A stretch of DNA of 64,000 nucleotides from Candidatus Didemnitutus sp. (GCA_017991595.1 JAGOQJ010000001.1:310001-374000); one strand, 5' to 3'. Shown: positions 17,629 to 26,018, counted from the first letter of the stretch. A program made the numbers and translations. Notes: generated by a model from the letters alone, not told the origin.

Positions 17629-18818
17629 CAGTCCCGGGTGGCCCGGCGCTTCGTGACGGGTGGTTCCGGCACGAGGCGCGCGGGCTCTTCGAGGATGTCC
17701 AGAATGGCGCGGGCGCAGAAGACGCGGTCACGCTTGCCTTCCCCGACCTTGGTCAGAACGCCGCCTTCTTCCAGTGCGGTGATGGCGCGCATGACGGTGT
17801 TATAGGCCACCCCAAGGCGGCGCTCGGTCTCGCGGGGCGTGAGGAAGGGGTTCGAACCGACGAGATCGATGAGCTGCAACGGCACCTTCGACCCGCTGCC
17901 GGCAAAGGCCTCGCGCCAGTCGGCCAACTGTTGGTTGATGCGCTCGGCCCGGCTCAACGCGTCCTCCGACTGCCGCGCGACGCCGTTGAAGAAATACTCC
18001 AGCCAGCCGGCCCAGTCGCCGCGTTCGGTGATGCCGCGCAGGCCGTCGTAGTAGTCGTTGCGGGTCGCCTCAAAGAAGGCCGACAGGTAAAGCAAGGGTT
18101 CGGTCAATGCACCCCGCGCACACAGTGAAAGGATGATGAGCAGACGGCCGACGCGTCCGTTGCCGTCGATGAACGGGTGGATGGCCTCGAATTGATAGTG
18201 CATCAGCGCGGCGTGGACCAGTGGCGGTACCGATTCGTCGTGTAGAAAGTCTTCCCAACGGCCGAGGTGATCCAGCAAGTCGGCTGGCGGTGGCGGCACA
18301 TAGGATGCATCGGACAGGGTGCAGCCCGGCCGGCCGATCCAGTTCTGGGTCCGCCGGAATTGCCCGGGCGTGGCGTGGTCGCCGCGCACCCCGGTCATCA
18401 GTTTTTCGTGCAGTTCGCGAACGAGCCGGAGAGACAACGGCAACGACTCGAGGCGTTTGAGGCCGTGCTCGAGGGCCGTCACGTAGTTGCCGACTTCGCG
18501 CAGATCCTCGGGACTGCGCTCGGGGCTGACGCCAGCATCGGCCGCGAGCAGTTCGCCGAGCGTCGCCTGAGTGCCTTCGATGCGACTCGAATAAACCGCC
18601 TCCCGTCGCACGAACGGGCGAATCAGCAGGTGCGGATTGGGCAGCCTCCGCCCCTCGCCTGCGAGTCGGCCCAGCAACCGATCCGCATGGGAGAGCGCCC
18701 GAACCAGCTTGGGCGTCCAGACGATTTCCGGTGGCAGCGGACCGGGATGAAAGGCTCGGTATCCTTCCAGCGTCTTGACCCATCGCCCGGACGGGCTCCC
18801 TGCCGAGCTGGATTTCAT
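17628..18818 (-). CDS. Fic family protein (AMPylase type) with winged-helix C-terminus
   Basis: 396 residues from the ATG at 18818. The active-site motif HPFIDGNGRVGR (about 214-225) is complete. An N-terminal inhibitory motif SSRIEGT (about 77-83) has the Glu that blocks ATP binding, as in class II Fic proteins. The last 90 residues form a winged-helix DNA-binding domain (FLTPRETERRLGVAYNTVMRAITALEEGGV). Such proteins transfer AMP to a target protein, and those with this tail may bind their own promoter. The gene is directly coupled to the primase-helicase gene. Three ATGGAAATA boxes lie just upstream of its start. Confidence 0.93.
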   Translation of the reverse strand: MKSSSAGSPSGRWVKTLEGYRAFHPGPLPPEIVWTPKLVRALSHADRLLGRLAGEGRRLPNPHLLIRPFVRREAVYSSRIEGTQATLGELLAADAGVSPERSPEDLREVGNYVTALEHGLKRLESLPLSLRLVRELHEKLMTGVRGDHATPGQFRRTQNWIGRPGCTLSDASYVPPPPADLLDHLGRWEDFLHDESVPPLVHAALMHYQFEAIHPFIDGNGRVGRLLIILSLCARGALTEPLLYLSAFFEATRNDYYDGLRGITERGDWAGWLEYFFNGVARQSEDALSRAERINQQLADWREAFAGSGSKVPLQLIDLVGSNPFLTPRETERRLGVAYNTVMRAITALEEGGVLTKVGEGKRDRVFCARAILDILEEPARLVPEPPVTKRRATRD

Positions 18819-18840
18819 GAGTAGAAACAAGCAGACTGCT

Positions 18841-18890
18841 TATTTCCATCAAGTATAAAAAATGGAAATAAGACTGTTCGCTATTTCCAT
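18841..18890. promoter_or_regulatory. Three alternating ATGGAAATA half-sites upstream of fic
   Basis: TATTTCCAT at 18841-18849, ATGGAAATA at 18862-18870 and TATTTCCAT at 18882-18890 alternate in orientation, with centres 21 and 20 bp apart (two helical turns). The last two form a 9-bp inverted repeat. An AT-rich TATACTT-like stretch between the first two may hold the -10 box of fic on the minus strand. The likely binder is the winged helix of the Fic protein itself; this is an inference. Confidence 0.7.
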
Positions 18891-18911
18891 GGGTCGTTAG
18901 GGGCAGAGGAT

Positions 18912-19093
18912 GAGCCCGTTAGGGTGAAGATTTTTGAAGCGAATGGAGCGAATCCGCTGCACCAGAATGGCCGGCGCCTCGCCGCATTCGCTCCTGCGAT
19001 TTGACGGCACCGGCCTGCAATCGAGGTAAGCACCTGCGAAAACACCCTGATTCGCTCCAAAAAGTTCGGGGCGCCGCCCTCCGAGGGCAGCCA
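18912..19093 (+). repeat. 182-bp direct repeat, copy B
   Basis: The gap-free partner of 14986-15167 in the same orientation, about 80% identical, with the same GGAGCGAAT/ATTCGCTCC elements and the same terminal GGGCAGCCA (19085-19093). It lies 58 bp upstream of the GIY-YIG pseudogene, so the repeat may be the normal leader of such genes. Together the copies bracket the Fic/primase-helicase pair. Confidence 0.85.
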
Positions 19094-19151
19094 TTCGACG
19101 CGCTGGCCGAGCCAGCTTGCTCATGGCCTGCGGCCGGCATATGCGAAAGAG

Positions 19152-19539
19152 ATGGATGCGTTGATAGCCGAAGCGCGGCGGATGGCCCTGAGCAAGGGCC
19201 AGCGGCTCGCGTCGAAGGGCACGGACGCGGTCTACTTTCTCCGGCTCCGATCCGGCGCGCTTTACATCGGTGCATCCCAAAATCTCGAGCAACGCTTGGC
19301 GGATCATAGATAGGTCCGGACACGCTTGCCGGACAACGCGCCTCGATTCTCCCGTTGCCCTGTTGCGCGTAGAAACGTGCACCACTTTCACTGAGGCGCG
19401 TTCGCGCGAAGCTCAATTGAAACGCTGGTCGCGCGCCAAGAAGGAGGCGCTCGTGCGCGGCGATTTCGCTGCCCTGTCGGCGCTCAGTCGCTCCTCCGTC
19501 TCTCGCTTCCAAGCCCCGGCCTGCTCGGGCCCGGTCTAG
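19152..19539 (+). pseudogene. GIY-YIG nuclease domain protein, frameshifted
   Basis: From the ATG at 19152 the frame reads MDALIAEARRMALSKGQRLA, then VYFLRLRSGALYIGASQNLE (the GIY-YIG core) and stops at 19311-19313. The family sequence continues in the +1 frame (SGHACRTTRLDSPVALLRVE, then EARSREAQLKRWSRAKKEAL) to 19539. A single indel near 19310 explains the break. The intact protein would have about 128 residues, similar to small GIY-YIG proteins of the UPF0213/SLX1-like group. A sequencing error cannot be excluded. Confidence 0.8.
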
Positions 19540-20075
19540 ACTGCCGCGCCCGCTACGTTGCCGGCCACGGCTTCGTCCCGCGCGCGGGCGTAGGCGAGGT
19601 GGAGTTGGCAGGTCTGGTGCGCGCCGAATTTCTGGCCGAGTTGCGCCGCGAGGTAGAGCGCGAGCGCGATCACGGTCATGCTGCCCGTCACGTAGAGCGC
19701 CCACGGCTCCTGTCCGATGAAAAGCTGCGCGCCGCCGTAGATGCCGGACAGCGTCCCGAGCATGCCGGTGCCGAGGTAACCGTAGAGAAACACCGACCAC
19801 ACCTCGATCTCCGGCCCGTAGAGTCCCTCGATCTCGGTCGTTCCGTCCTCGCGCGCGTTCAGGCTGAGGAAGAGCCGCGGCGACCAGTAACGGCGTTGCG
19901 CCTCGGCGAGGTGGATGCCGATGAACTCTGCGAACGGCCGCAGCTCGAACGTGCCCGACGGCTCGCGGGCCAGCGCGGCGAGGAGCCGGGCCTTGGTCTC
20001 CTCCCGGCTCAATGGGACGATCTCGGAAAAACGCGGACGGACGCGAAAACTGCTCAGCGGGGCGGGTGAGCTCAT
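19536..20075 (-). CDS. Membrane protein of unknown function
   Basis: 179 residues from the ATG at 20075. The N-terminal half is soluble (FSEIVPLSREETKARLLAAL, then a beta-rich stretch with YWSPRLFLSLNARE); the C-terminal half holds two membrane segments (about 108-128 and 134-155), followed by a short Ala-rich tail. No family is recognised. It is divergent from the metallopeptidase gene across 130 bp, and the regular codon use supports a real gene. An upstream extension to 20315 overlaps the opposite gene and is rejected. Confidence 0.7.
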   Translation of the reverse strand: MSSPAPLSSFRVRPRFSEIVPLSREETKARLLAALAREPSGTFELRPFAEFIGIHLAEAQRRYWSPRLFLSLNAREDGTTEIEGLYGPEIEVWSVFLYGYLGTGMLGTLSGIYGGAQLFIGQEPWALYVTGSMTVIALALYLAAQLGQKFGAHQTCQLHLAYARARDEAVAGNVAGAAV

Positions 20076-20208
20076 GCGGGGTGGGGTGGGCCGAGCTGAG
20101 GGAAATTCTGCGGAGATGTCGAGTTTCGGGCGGTCCCACCGGGTGGGCGCGGAGGTGCGGTGGAATTTGGTTCTCCGCCGCGGTGCTTTCCGCCTAGCGT
20201 GGCGCCCG

Positions 20209-21276
20209 ATGGAAAACATCCCCGCGTGGCACGAGCTGGGCGACGAGCAATTGCTCGAGAAAAAGATCAACCAACTCGGCCTCACGCTTACCGGCACGCC
20301 GCTGGAACCGCTCATTCAGCAGCTCTACGCGGAGCTCACGGCGAAGGGGCTCGTTTTCCACCCACCTTGCCACGTCGGCGACGAGTGGTTCGTGCCCGTC
20401 GGCATCCCGGCGATCTTCGTGCCGTTCTTCCTCGTGCACGACCGGCTTCGCGCGCTCGAGCGCACGATGATGCTCGAGGTCGAGGGCGACAACCCCGAGT
20501 GGTTCATGCGCCTCATCCGGCATGAGACGGCGCACGCCTACGCCTACGCCTACCAGCTCACGCGGAAGAGAAAATGGCAGCGCATCTTCGGCCGGACCTC
20601 CGCCGACACCACGCCCGAGTTCTACCGGCCGCGCCCCTACAGCCACTCCTACGTCGTGCATCTCGACGATTGGTATGCGCAGGCGCACCCCGACGAGGAT
20701 TTCGCCGAGACCTTCGCCGTGTGGCTGACGCCCGGGCTCGACTGGCGCAAGCGCTACGCCGGCTGGAAGGCGCTGCACAAACTCGAATACGTCGACGAGC
20801 TCATGCGCTCGATCGCCGGGCAGCCCGCGCCGTATCAACCCGGCTACCGCGAGAAGGACTTCAACTGTCTCAACGTGAAGTTGAAGACCTTCTACCTGCG
20901 CAAGCGGAAGGCCAACGAGGACACCTATCCCGATTTCTACGACCGCGATCTGCGCGAACTTTTTCCCGGCGTGCGCGCCCCGGCCGTGACGTCCGATGCG
21001 GCCGTCACCGGCCCGAGCGGCGCGCCAGTCGCGACCCGCCATGCCTCCGCCTACCTGCGACAGCGCCGACGCGCGTTGATGGAGGCCGTGTGCGCGGCGA
21101 CCAACGAGAAGAAATACCGCGTGCACAAGCTGCTCGCCCGTCTGATCGAGCGTTGCGATCAGCTCGGTCTGCATCTCGCTCCCGGCGACGCGATGCCCGA
21201 TCTCCAGGTCAGCGCGTATCTCACGACGCTGGTGATGAATTATCTCTTCACCGGTAAGTTCAAACGTTCAAAGTAG
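20209..21276 (+). CDS. Putative zinc-binding metallopeptidase
   Basis: 355 residues. A zinc-peptidase motif RHETAHAYAYAY (His105, Glu106, His109) is followed about 60 residues later by DEDFAETFAVWL, which would give the third ligand. Family members are cytosolic, of unknown substrate. The C-terminal 80 residues (from about 265) form a helical domain. The ATG at 20209 was chosen because upstream codons do not continue the family. The stop lies 5 bp before the ATP-grasp gene; the pair is clearly one operon, which suggests that one enzyme makes and the other trims a peptide or peptide tag. That link is inference. Confidence 0.8.
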   Translation: MENIPAWHELGDEQLLEKKINQLGLTLTGTPLEPLIQQLYAELTAKGLVFHPPCHVGDEWFVPVGIPAIFVPFFLVHDRLRALERTMMLEVEGDNPEWFMRLIRHETAHAYAYAYQLTRKRKWQRIFGRTSADTTPEFYRPRPYSHSYVVHLDDWYAQAHPDEDFAETFAVWLTPGLDWRKRYAGWKALHKLEYVDELMRSIAGQPAPYQPGYREKDFNCLNVKLKTFYLRKRKANEDTYPDFYDRDLRELFPGVRAPAVTSDAAVTGPSGAPVATRHASAYLRQRRRALMEAVCAATNEKKYRVHKLLARLIERCDQLGLHLAPGDAMPDLQVSAYLTTLVMNYLFTGKFKRSK

Positions 21277-21281
21277 GAGCG

Positions 21282-22301
21282 ATGGCCAAGAAACTCAAAG
21301 TCCTCGCGCTCTTCGATGCCGTGCGTCCCACGACGCTCGATCAGGATCTCAGCGCGGAGTTGAAGACCGTCGACTGGAAAACGGAGGCCGCGCTCCTGCA
21401 GGCGCTCGACCAGCTCGGCCACACGCACGAGCAGCTCGCGCTCTTCGACGACCTCGATCTGCTCCGGCAGAAGCTGCAGACGTTCACGCCCGACGTGATC
21501 TTCAACCTCGCCGACCAGTTCCGCAACAACCGCGCCTTCGACCAGCACATCGCCTCCTACCTCGCGCTGCACGACATCCCGTTCACCGGCTGCGGCCCCA
21601 CCGGCCTGACGCTCTGCAAGCACAAGGGCATCTCGAAAAAAATCCTCAGCTACCACCGCATCCATACGCCCGCTTTCGTGCTCATCCCACGCGGCCGGCG
21701 GCCCGTGCGGCCGAAGCACCTGCGCTTTCCCATCCTTGTGAAGCCGCTGAAGGAGGAAGCCTCCTACGGCATCGCGCAGGCGTCGTTCGTGGAGACCGAC
21801 GACCAGTTTCGCGAGCGCGTCACGTTCCTGCACGAGAACACCGGCAACGACGTCATCGCCGAGGAATACATCGAGGGCCGCGAACTCTACGTCAGCCTCA
21901 TCGGCAACCACCGGCTGCAGGTGTTCCCGATTCGCGAGCTCGTCTTCCGAGAAGTGCCGCCCGACGAGCCGAAGATCGCCACCTACAAGGCCAAGTGGGA
22001 CGAAGCCTATCGCCAGAAATGGGGCCTGGAGAACCGTTTTGCGGAAGGCCTCGAGCCCGCGGTCGTGCGCGAGATCGAGAGCGTCTGCAAACGCATCTAT
22101 CATCTGCTCACCATCGACGGCTACGCGCGGATCGACCTGCGACTCAACGCGCAGAACGAGGTGTATTTCATCGAGGCGAACCCGAACCCCGCGCTCGCGC
22201 CGGACGAGGACTTTGCCCAATCGGCGATGCAGACCGGTCTCACCTACCCGCAGCTCATCGATCGCCTCGCCCGCCTAGGCATGCGGACGGTGCGCGAGTG
22301 A
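21282..22301 (+). CDS. ATP-grasp ligase (D-Ala-D-Ala ligase-like)
   Basis: 339 residues. An N-terminal Rossmann-like part (KLKVLALFDAVRP, then DVIFNLADQF) precedes an ATP-grasp core: GCGPTGLTLCKHKGISKKIL, RFPILVKPLKEEASYGI (ATP-binding Lys), EEYIEGRELYVSLIG, then ARIDLRLN and YFIEANPNPALAP with the Mg-binding Glu and Asn. It forms a peptide or amide bond at the expense of ATP. It lacks the normal cell-wall gene context; its partner is the preceding metallopeptidase. The real substrate is unknown; cell-wall D-Ala-D-Ala formation is unlikely here. Confidence 0.85.
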   Translation: MAKKLKVLALFDAVRPTTLDQDLSAELKTVDWKTEAALLQALDQLGHTHEQLALFDDLDLLRQKLQTFTPDVIFNLADQFRNNRAFDQHIASYLALHDIPFTGCGPTGLTLCKHKGISKKILSYHRIHTPAFVLIPRGRRPVRPKHLRFPILVKPLKEEASYGIAQASFVETDDQFRERVTFLHENTGNDVIAEEYIEGRELYVSLIGNHRLQVFPIRELVFREVPPDEPKIATYKAKWDEAYRQKWGLENRFAEGLEPAVVREIESVCKRIYHLLTIDGYARIDLRLNAQNEVYFIEANPNPALAPDEDFAQSAMQTGLTYPQLIDRLARLGMRTVRE

Positions 22302-22522
22302 GGCGCCCCGGCCTGCGCCGCGCGGGGCGCAGGGGCGCCACGCCCGTTCCAGCTCGTTTTGCGACTGTCGTTGGCAAAGTAGCCGCGAGCGCCAGCGAGT
22401 GGGGAGTCGTTGGCTCGCTCCGCGCCCGCCGCTCCGGCAGACGCCGACCGGCGCGGCGCAATTCGTCTCAAGCGCGCGCGGCGGATTGCATCGGCGGTCG
22501 CGACCACGCAGGCTGCGGACCC

Positions 22523-23122
22523 ATGAGCCAGAGTCCCTCGCGCACCGCCGAACCGGTCCACCTCGTCATCACGCGCCATGTGCGTCCGGGTTGCGAGGCG
22601 CAGTTCCAGCAGGCGCTGCGGAGATTGTTTCAGGATTCGTTCGCGCACGACGGCGTGCTCGGCGCCTCGATGATCGTCCCGCCGCCGGGCTCGGGCTCGA
22701 CGGAGTTCGGCATCCTGCGCACCTTCGCCAGCGAGGCGGAGCGCGATGCGTTCTATGCTTCGCCGCTTTTCCAGGAGTGGAACAAGACGGTCGCGCCGCT
22801 CGCCGAGGACGACTGGAGCGCGCGGCCGTTGCACGGCATGGAGGCGTGGTTCCGCACGGCGGAGCAGGCGCCCTCGCGTTGGAAAATGGCGGTGCTGACG
22901 TGGGCCGCGGTCTGGCCCGCCAGCGTGCTCGTGCGCGCGGTGCTCCAGCCCGTGATCGGCGCGACGTTGCCGTCGGTGCTGGTTGCAGGCCTCGTGGCCG
23001 CGGGCGTCGTGGGTCTGCTCACGTGGTTCGTCATGCCGCTCTATGTGAAGCTGGCGCACGCCTGGCTGCGGCCGCCGGTGCAGCCGAAGCTGGGTGCCGA
23101 GCGACGCTACGGCGCGGAGTGA
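22523..23122 (+). CDS. Antibiotic biosynthesis monooxygenase-like domain with two membrane helices
   Basis: 199 residues. Residues about 12-100 form an ABM-like ferredoxin fold (VHLVITRHVRPGCEAQFQQA, then FGILRTFASEAERDAF and FQEWNKTVAPL). The C-terminal half has two hydrophobic segments (about 122-150 and 154-172). Such fusions occur widely with unknown function. The ATG at 22523 gives the normal N-terminus. The 220 bp before it contain only a GC-rich 8-bp inverted repeat (22302-22309 and 22332-22339). Confidence 0.82.
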   Translation: MSQSPSRTAEPVHLVITRHVRPGCEAQFQQALRRLFQDSFAHDGVLGASMIVPPPGSGSTEFGILRTFASEAERDAFYASPLFQEWNKTVAPLAEDDWSARPLHGMEAWFRTAEQAPSRWKMAVLTWAAVWPASVLVRAVLQPVIGATLPSVLVAGLVAAGVVGLLTWFVMPLYVKLAHAWLRPPVQPKLGAERRYGAE

Positions 23123-23150
23123 GCGGCGCGCTTCCATCTCGGAAGCGAAA

Positions 23151-23307
23151 CAAAAAAACCGCCGGAGTGCCCGGCAGGCGGGGAAAGGGCCGCTGCGGGC
23201 GCCATCGCGCAGCCGAGAGGCAGGGCGAAATCCTCCGGATGAGCCGGATTGAAGCGGTGGCTCGTTGGGGACGATTCCCCCGCCAGCCGACCTCAGGGCA
23301 TGACTCC
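23151..23307 (-). ncRNA. Candidate structured RNA ending in a U-tract
   Basis: On the minus strand the ends of this stretch pair: GGAGT (from 23307) with ACTCC (to 23164), then GCCC with GGGC, and GGC plus GGCGGGG with CCCCGCC plus GCC. Inside are hairpins GCTGCG/CGCAGC and TCCGG/CCGGA. Directly after the closing stem come GGCGG and seven U (23152-23158). The result is a stem-closed RNA of about 155 nt with its own terminator and no downstream gene on that strand. The family is not recognised; a 6S-like RNA is one thought but unproven. Confidence 0.4.
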
Positions 23308-23352
23308 AAGGGGCAATCTGCGGTGAGTTTTACTGCCGCCGTTCGGTGAAAA

Positions 23353-23414
23353 GGTAGCGGCGGTCGTCCCGACCGCCACGCGTGAGTTGGCCGTCAGGGA
23401 CGACGGCCGCTACC
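23353..23414. repeat. Cloverleaf-like palindromic repeat
   Basis: An 18-bp inverted repeat with one mismatch (starts GGTAGCGGC at 23353, ends GCCGCTACC at 23414) also encloses two perfect hairpins: GCGGTCG/CGACCGC (23360-23376) and GGCCGTC/GACGGCC (23389-23408). The same architecture, with GTAGC/GCTAC ends but different hairpins, recurs at 62600-62658. It looks like a REP/BIME-type intergenic element. The rest of 23123-23513 holds only the RNA candidate. Confidence 0.75.
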
Positions 23415-23513
23415 GCGCCAAGCGGGGGGGGGCGTCGGGTTCAGAAAGCTCCGAGCCCCGGAGCGCGCCGAGACTGCCCGCTGCGGCCGGGTTGGTCGCT
23501 GGCTGGGTCCGGC

Positions 23514-24578
23514 TCAGGCGAGCGTGGCCAGGTCGATCACGAAGCGGTATTTCACGTCGCTCTTCAGCATGCGTTCGTAGGCCTCGTTGATCTGGTCCAT
23601 GCGGATCATCTCGATGTCGGCGGTGATGTTGTGCTGGCCGCAGAAATCGAGCATCTCCTGCGTCTCGGGGATGCCGCCGATGAGCGAGCCCGAGAGCGAG
23701 CGGCGGCGCATCAGCAGCGGGAACGCGGCCACCGGCAGCGGTTTCTCCGGCGCGCCGACGAGCGTGAGGTTGCCGTCGCGCTTGAGGAGATTGATGAAGG
23801 CGTTGAGGTCGTGCTGGGCCGAGACCGTGTCGAGGATGAAGTCGAAGCTGCCCGCGTGCGCGGCCATCTGCTTTTCGTCTTTCGACACGACGACTTCGTG
23901 CGCGCCGAGGCGCTGGGCGTCGGCGATCTTGTTCGCCGACGTGGTGAACAGCACGACGTGCGCCCCGAAGGCGCGGGCGAACTTCACGGCCATGTGCCCG
24001 AGCCCGCCGAGGCCGACGATTCCCACCTTCTGGCCGGGGCCGACCTGCCAGTGGCGCAGCGGCGAATACGTGGTGATGCCCGCGCAGAGCAGCGGCGCGG
24101 CGGCGGCGGGCGGGAGGTTGGCCGGGATGCGCAGCACGAAATCCTCCGTCACGACGATGCTCTGCGCGTAGCCACCGAGCGTGGGCGTGCCGAGGTGTTT
24201 CTCGGTGCCGCCGTAGGTGCCGCCGGCGAGGCCGAGGTCGCAGAATTGCTCGAAGCCCGCGCGGCAGCTCGGGCAGGTGCGGCACGAATCGACGAGGCAA
24301 CCCACGCCGACGAGGTCGCCGACCTTGTGCTTGGTCACGGCGCTGCCGACGGCGCTGACGCGGCCGATGATCTCATGGCCGGGCACGGCGGGGTATTGGG
24401 TGAAGCCCCACTCGTTGCGCGCGAAGTGGAGGTCGGAGTGACAGACGCCGCAGTAGAGGATGTCGATGCGGACGTCGGTGGGCGTGGGTTGACGGCGCTC
24501 GATGACGGTGGCGGCGAGCGGCGAGGAGGCGCTGGCGGCCGCGTAGGCCTTGGCGGAGTAGCAGATGGGTTTGGACAT
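23514..24578 (-). CDS. Zinc-dependent NAD(P) alcohol/aldehyde dehydrogenase (YahK/CAD type)
   Basis: 354 residues. The catalytic zinc site is seen in GVCHSDLHFARNEW and GHEIIGRV. The structural zinc Cys set is CLVDSCRTCPSCRAGFEQFC. The cofactor fold has GIVGLGGLGHMAVKFA, and the following residues (FTTSANK) favour NADP(H). It most likely reduces aldehydes to alcohols in the cytosol. It stands alone, about 350 bp from the RNA candidate on the same strand. The long frame on the opposite strand is only its antisense shadow. Confidence 0.93.
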   Translation of the reverse strand: MSKPICYSAKAYAAASASSPLAATVIERRQPTPTDVRIDILYCGVCHSDLHFARNEWGFTQYPAVPGHEIIGRVSAVGSAVTKHKVGDLVGVGCLVDSCRTCPSCRAGFEQFCDLGLAGGTYGGTEKHLGTPTLGGYAQSIVVTEDFVLRIPANLPPAAAAPLLCAGITTYSPLRHWQVGPGQKVGIVGLGGLGHMAVKFARAFGAHVVLFTTSANKIADAQRLGAHEVVVSKDEKQMAAHAGSFDFILDTVSAQHDLNAFINLLKRDGNLTLVGAPEKPLPVAAFPLLMRRRSLSGSLIGGIPETQEMLDFCGQHNITADIEMIRMDQINEAYERMLKSDVKYRFVIDLATLA

Positions 24579-24665
24579 GGGAGAGACGGGCTAAGGGCGA
24601 AGGGCGAATCGAGTGAAAAGTCTGGCACAGCTTGGTGGCGTCGCAACCGGCGATTCGCGCTAGCC

Positions 24666-26018
24666 GTGTTAAGGACGGAGAACGAAGTCGGGCGGCCCCG
24701 TAGGCAGCCCGGCGCGCCGGTCTTCTCCACCGCCTTCGAGACGGGCGAGGGCTTCTTCGCCGGCGCGGCGATCGGCGGCACCGCCGGCTGGATCGCCAGT
24801 CCCGCGTCCCTGCCCGTGGCTGGCAACACGGTCGTGAGCAACGGATTTTCCTCGCTCGGCGTTTCCGGCCGGGGTCAGCAGGCCAGACTCAGCGCCGGCG
24901 GCGCCACCGGGTCGGGTTACTACGAATTGTTCCAGCCGGCCTACGCCACGTCGCGGCCCGGCTCCGTGCTCCGCATGAGCATGAAGCTCGCCACCCTCCG
25001 CTCGACCAACAGCCGTTTCGATTCGTTCACGGTCAACATCTACAACGCCGCGGGCTACTTCGTGGCCTCGCTGCTCTTCGACGAGTATTATCAGGTGGTT
25101 TATCAGGCCAGCTCGGCCCTGCAGAACTACGTTTACACCGGCGTCAGTTACCAAGCCAGCCGCGTCTACGCGCTCGAGATCACCCTCAATTACGAGAGCA
25201 ACACCTGGTCGGCCAAACTCGACAACACCCAGCTGGTCTCCTCCCAACCGCTCTTCGCCACCGCCGGCACCTTGACCCGCGATTTCGGCGGGTTCTCCCT
25301 CTCGCTGCTGCCGGCCACGGTTAGCATCCCGGGCAACAATGCGCTGTTGGTCGACGATATCTTGATCGAGCAGGTGCAGACCGCGACCCTCGCCGCGCCC
25401 TCCGCGCTGACCGCCCAGCCCTACGGCACGTCCCTGATTTACCTGACGTGGCAGGACGATCTCTTCGCCAGCCGCTACGAAGTGGAGCGCAGCTCCAATG
25501 GGATCTCCGGCTGGACCAAGGTGGCGACCGTCGAGGAGGATCAAGAATACTACCTCGACACCGGTCTCACCACGGCGACCCAGTATTACTACCGCCTGCG
25601 CAGCGCGAACGATGTCTGGGGCGCCTCCGCCTACACCAGCGTCCAATCGGCGACGACCTTCACGGAATACGAGGATTGGAAGGACTACCATCGCTTGGAA
25701 CTCGACGCGCCGGGCACCGCCGATCCCGATGGCGACGGCGTGCCTCTGCTGCTGGAGTATGCCCTCGGGCTTTCGCCCAAGCATCCCTCCGCCGAGAGCC
25801 TGCCGGATACCCGCGTGGCGGAGGGCCGCGTCGAGCTGATCTATTACCGGGCGCGCTCGGACGTCACCTATGTCGTGGAAGCCTCCACCGACCTGAAACA
25901 ATGGAGTGCCGACGGTGTGACGCAGCAGCAGAGCCTCACGGGATTGTGGGTGACCGCCTCCGCGCCGCTCCCCAGCAGCGGAGCCCGCTTCCTGCGCCTG
26001 CGCGTGGAGATCCCGTGA
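24666..26018 (+). pseudogene. 5'-truncated secreted protein with laminin-G-like and fibronectin type III domains
   Basis: The readable protein begins around VFSTAFETGEGFFAGAAIGG, normally found just after a signal peptide in exported verrucomicrobial proteins, but no signal peptide or good start precedes it; a GTG at 24666 is the only nearby start. Residues about 20-240 form a jelly-roll-like beta domain (FGGFSLSLLPATV), followed by an FN3 domain (PSALTAQPYGTSLIYLTWQD, then TTATQYYYRLRSAN) and a C-terminal domain with DPDGDGVPLLLEYALGLSP, common in these proteins. It abuts the dehydrogenase gene head to head, so a deletion or rearrangement probably removed its 5' end. Confidence 0.6.

Noticed and set aside
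3504-19540. Integrative element with integrase
   Set aside because: Although the tRNA border and repeats suggest an island, no tyrosine or serine recombinase or transposase gene was found, so no mobile element is annotated.
23216-23250. Partial resemblance to an FMN riboswitch (GGCAGGGCGAAATCC and GGATGAG) on the plus strand
   Set aside because: The remaining conserved blocks and their order are missing, and no riboflavin gene follows. The structure is better explained as a minus-strand RNA with a U-tract.
23382-24660. Long open frame on the plus strand in front of the FN3 protein
   Set aside because: It is the antisense of the well-supported zinc dehydrogenase gene; its Arg/Glu-rich translation matches no family. 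Only the part from about 24666 is coding.
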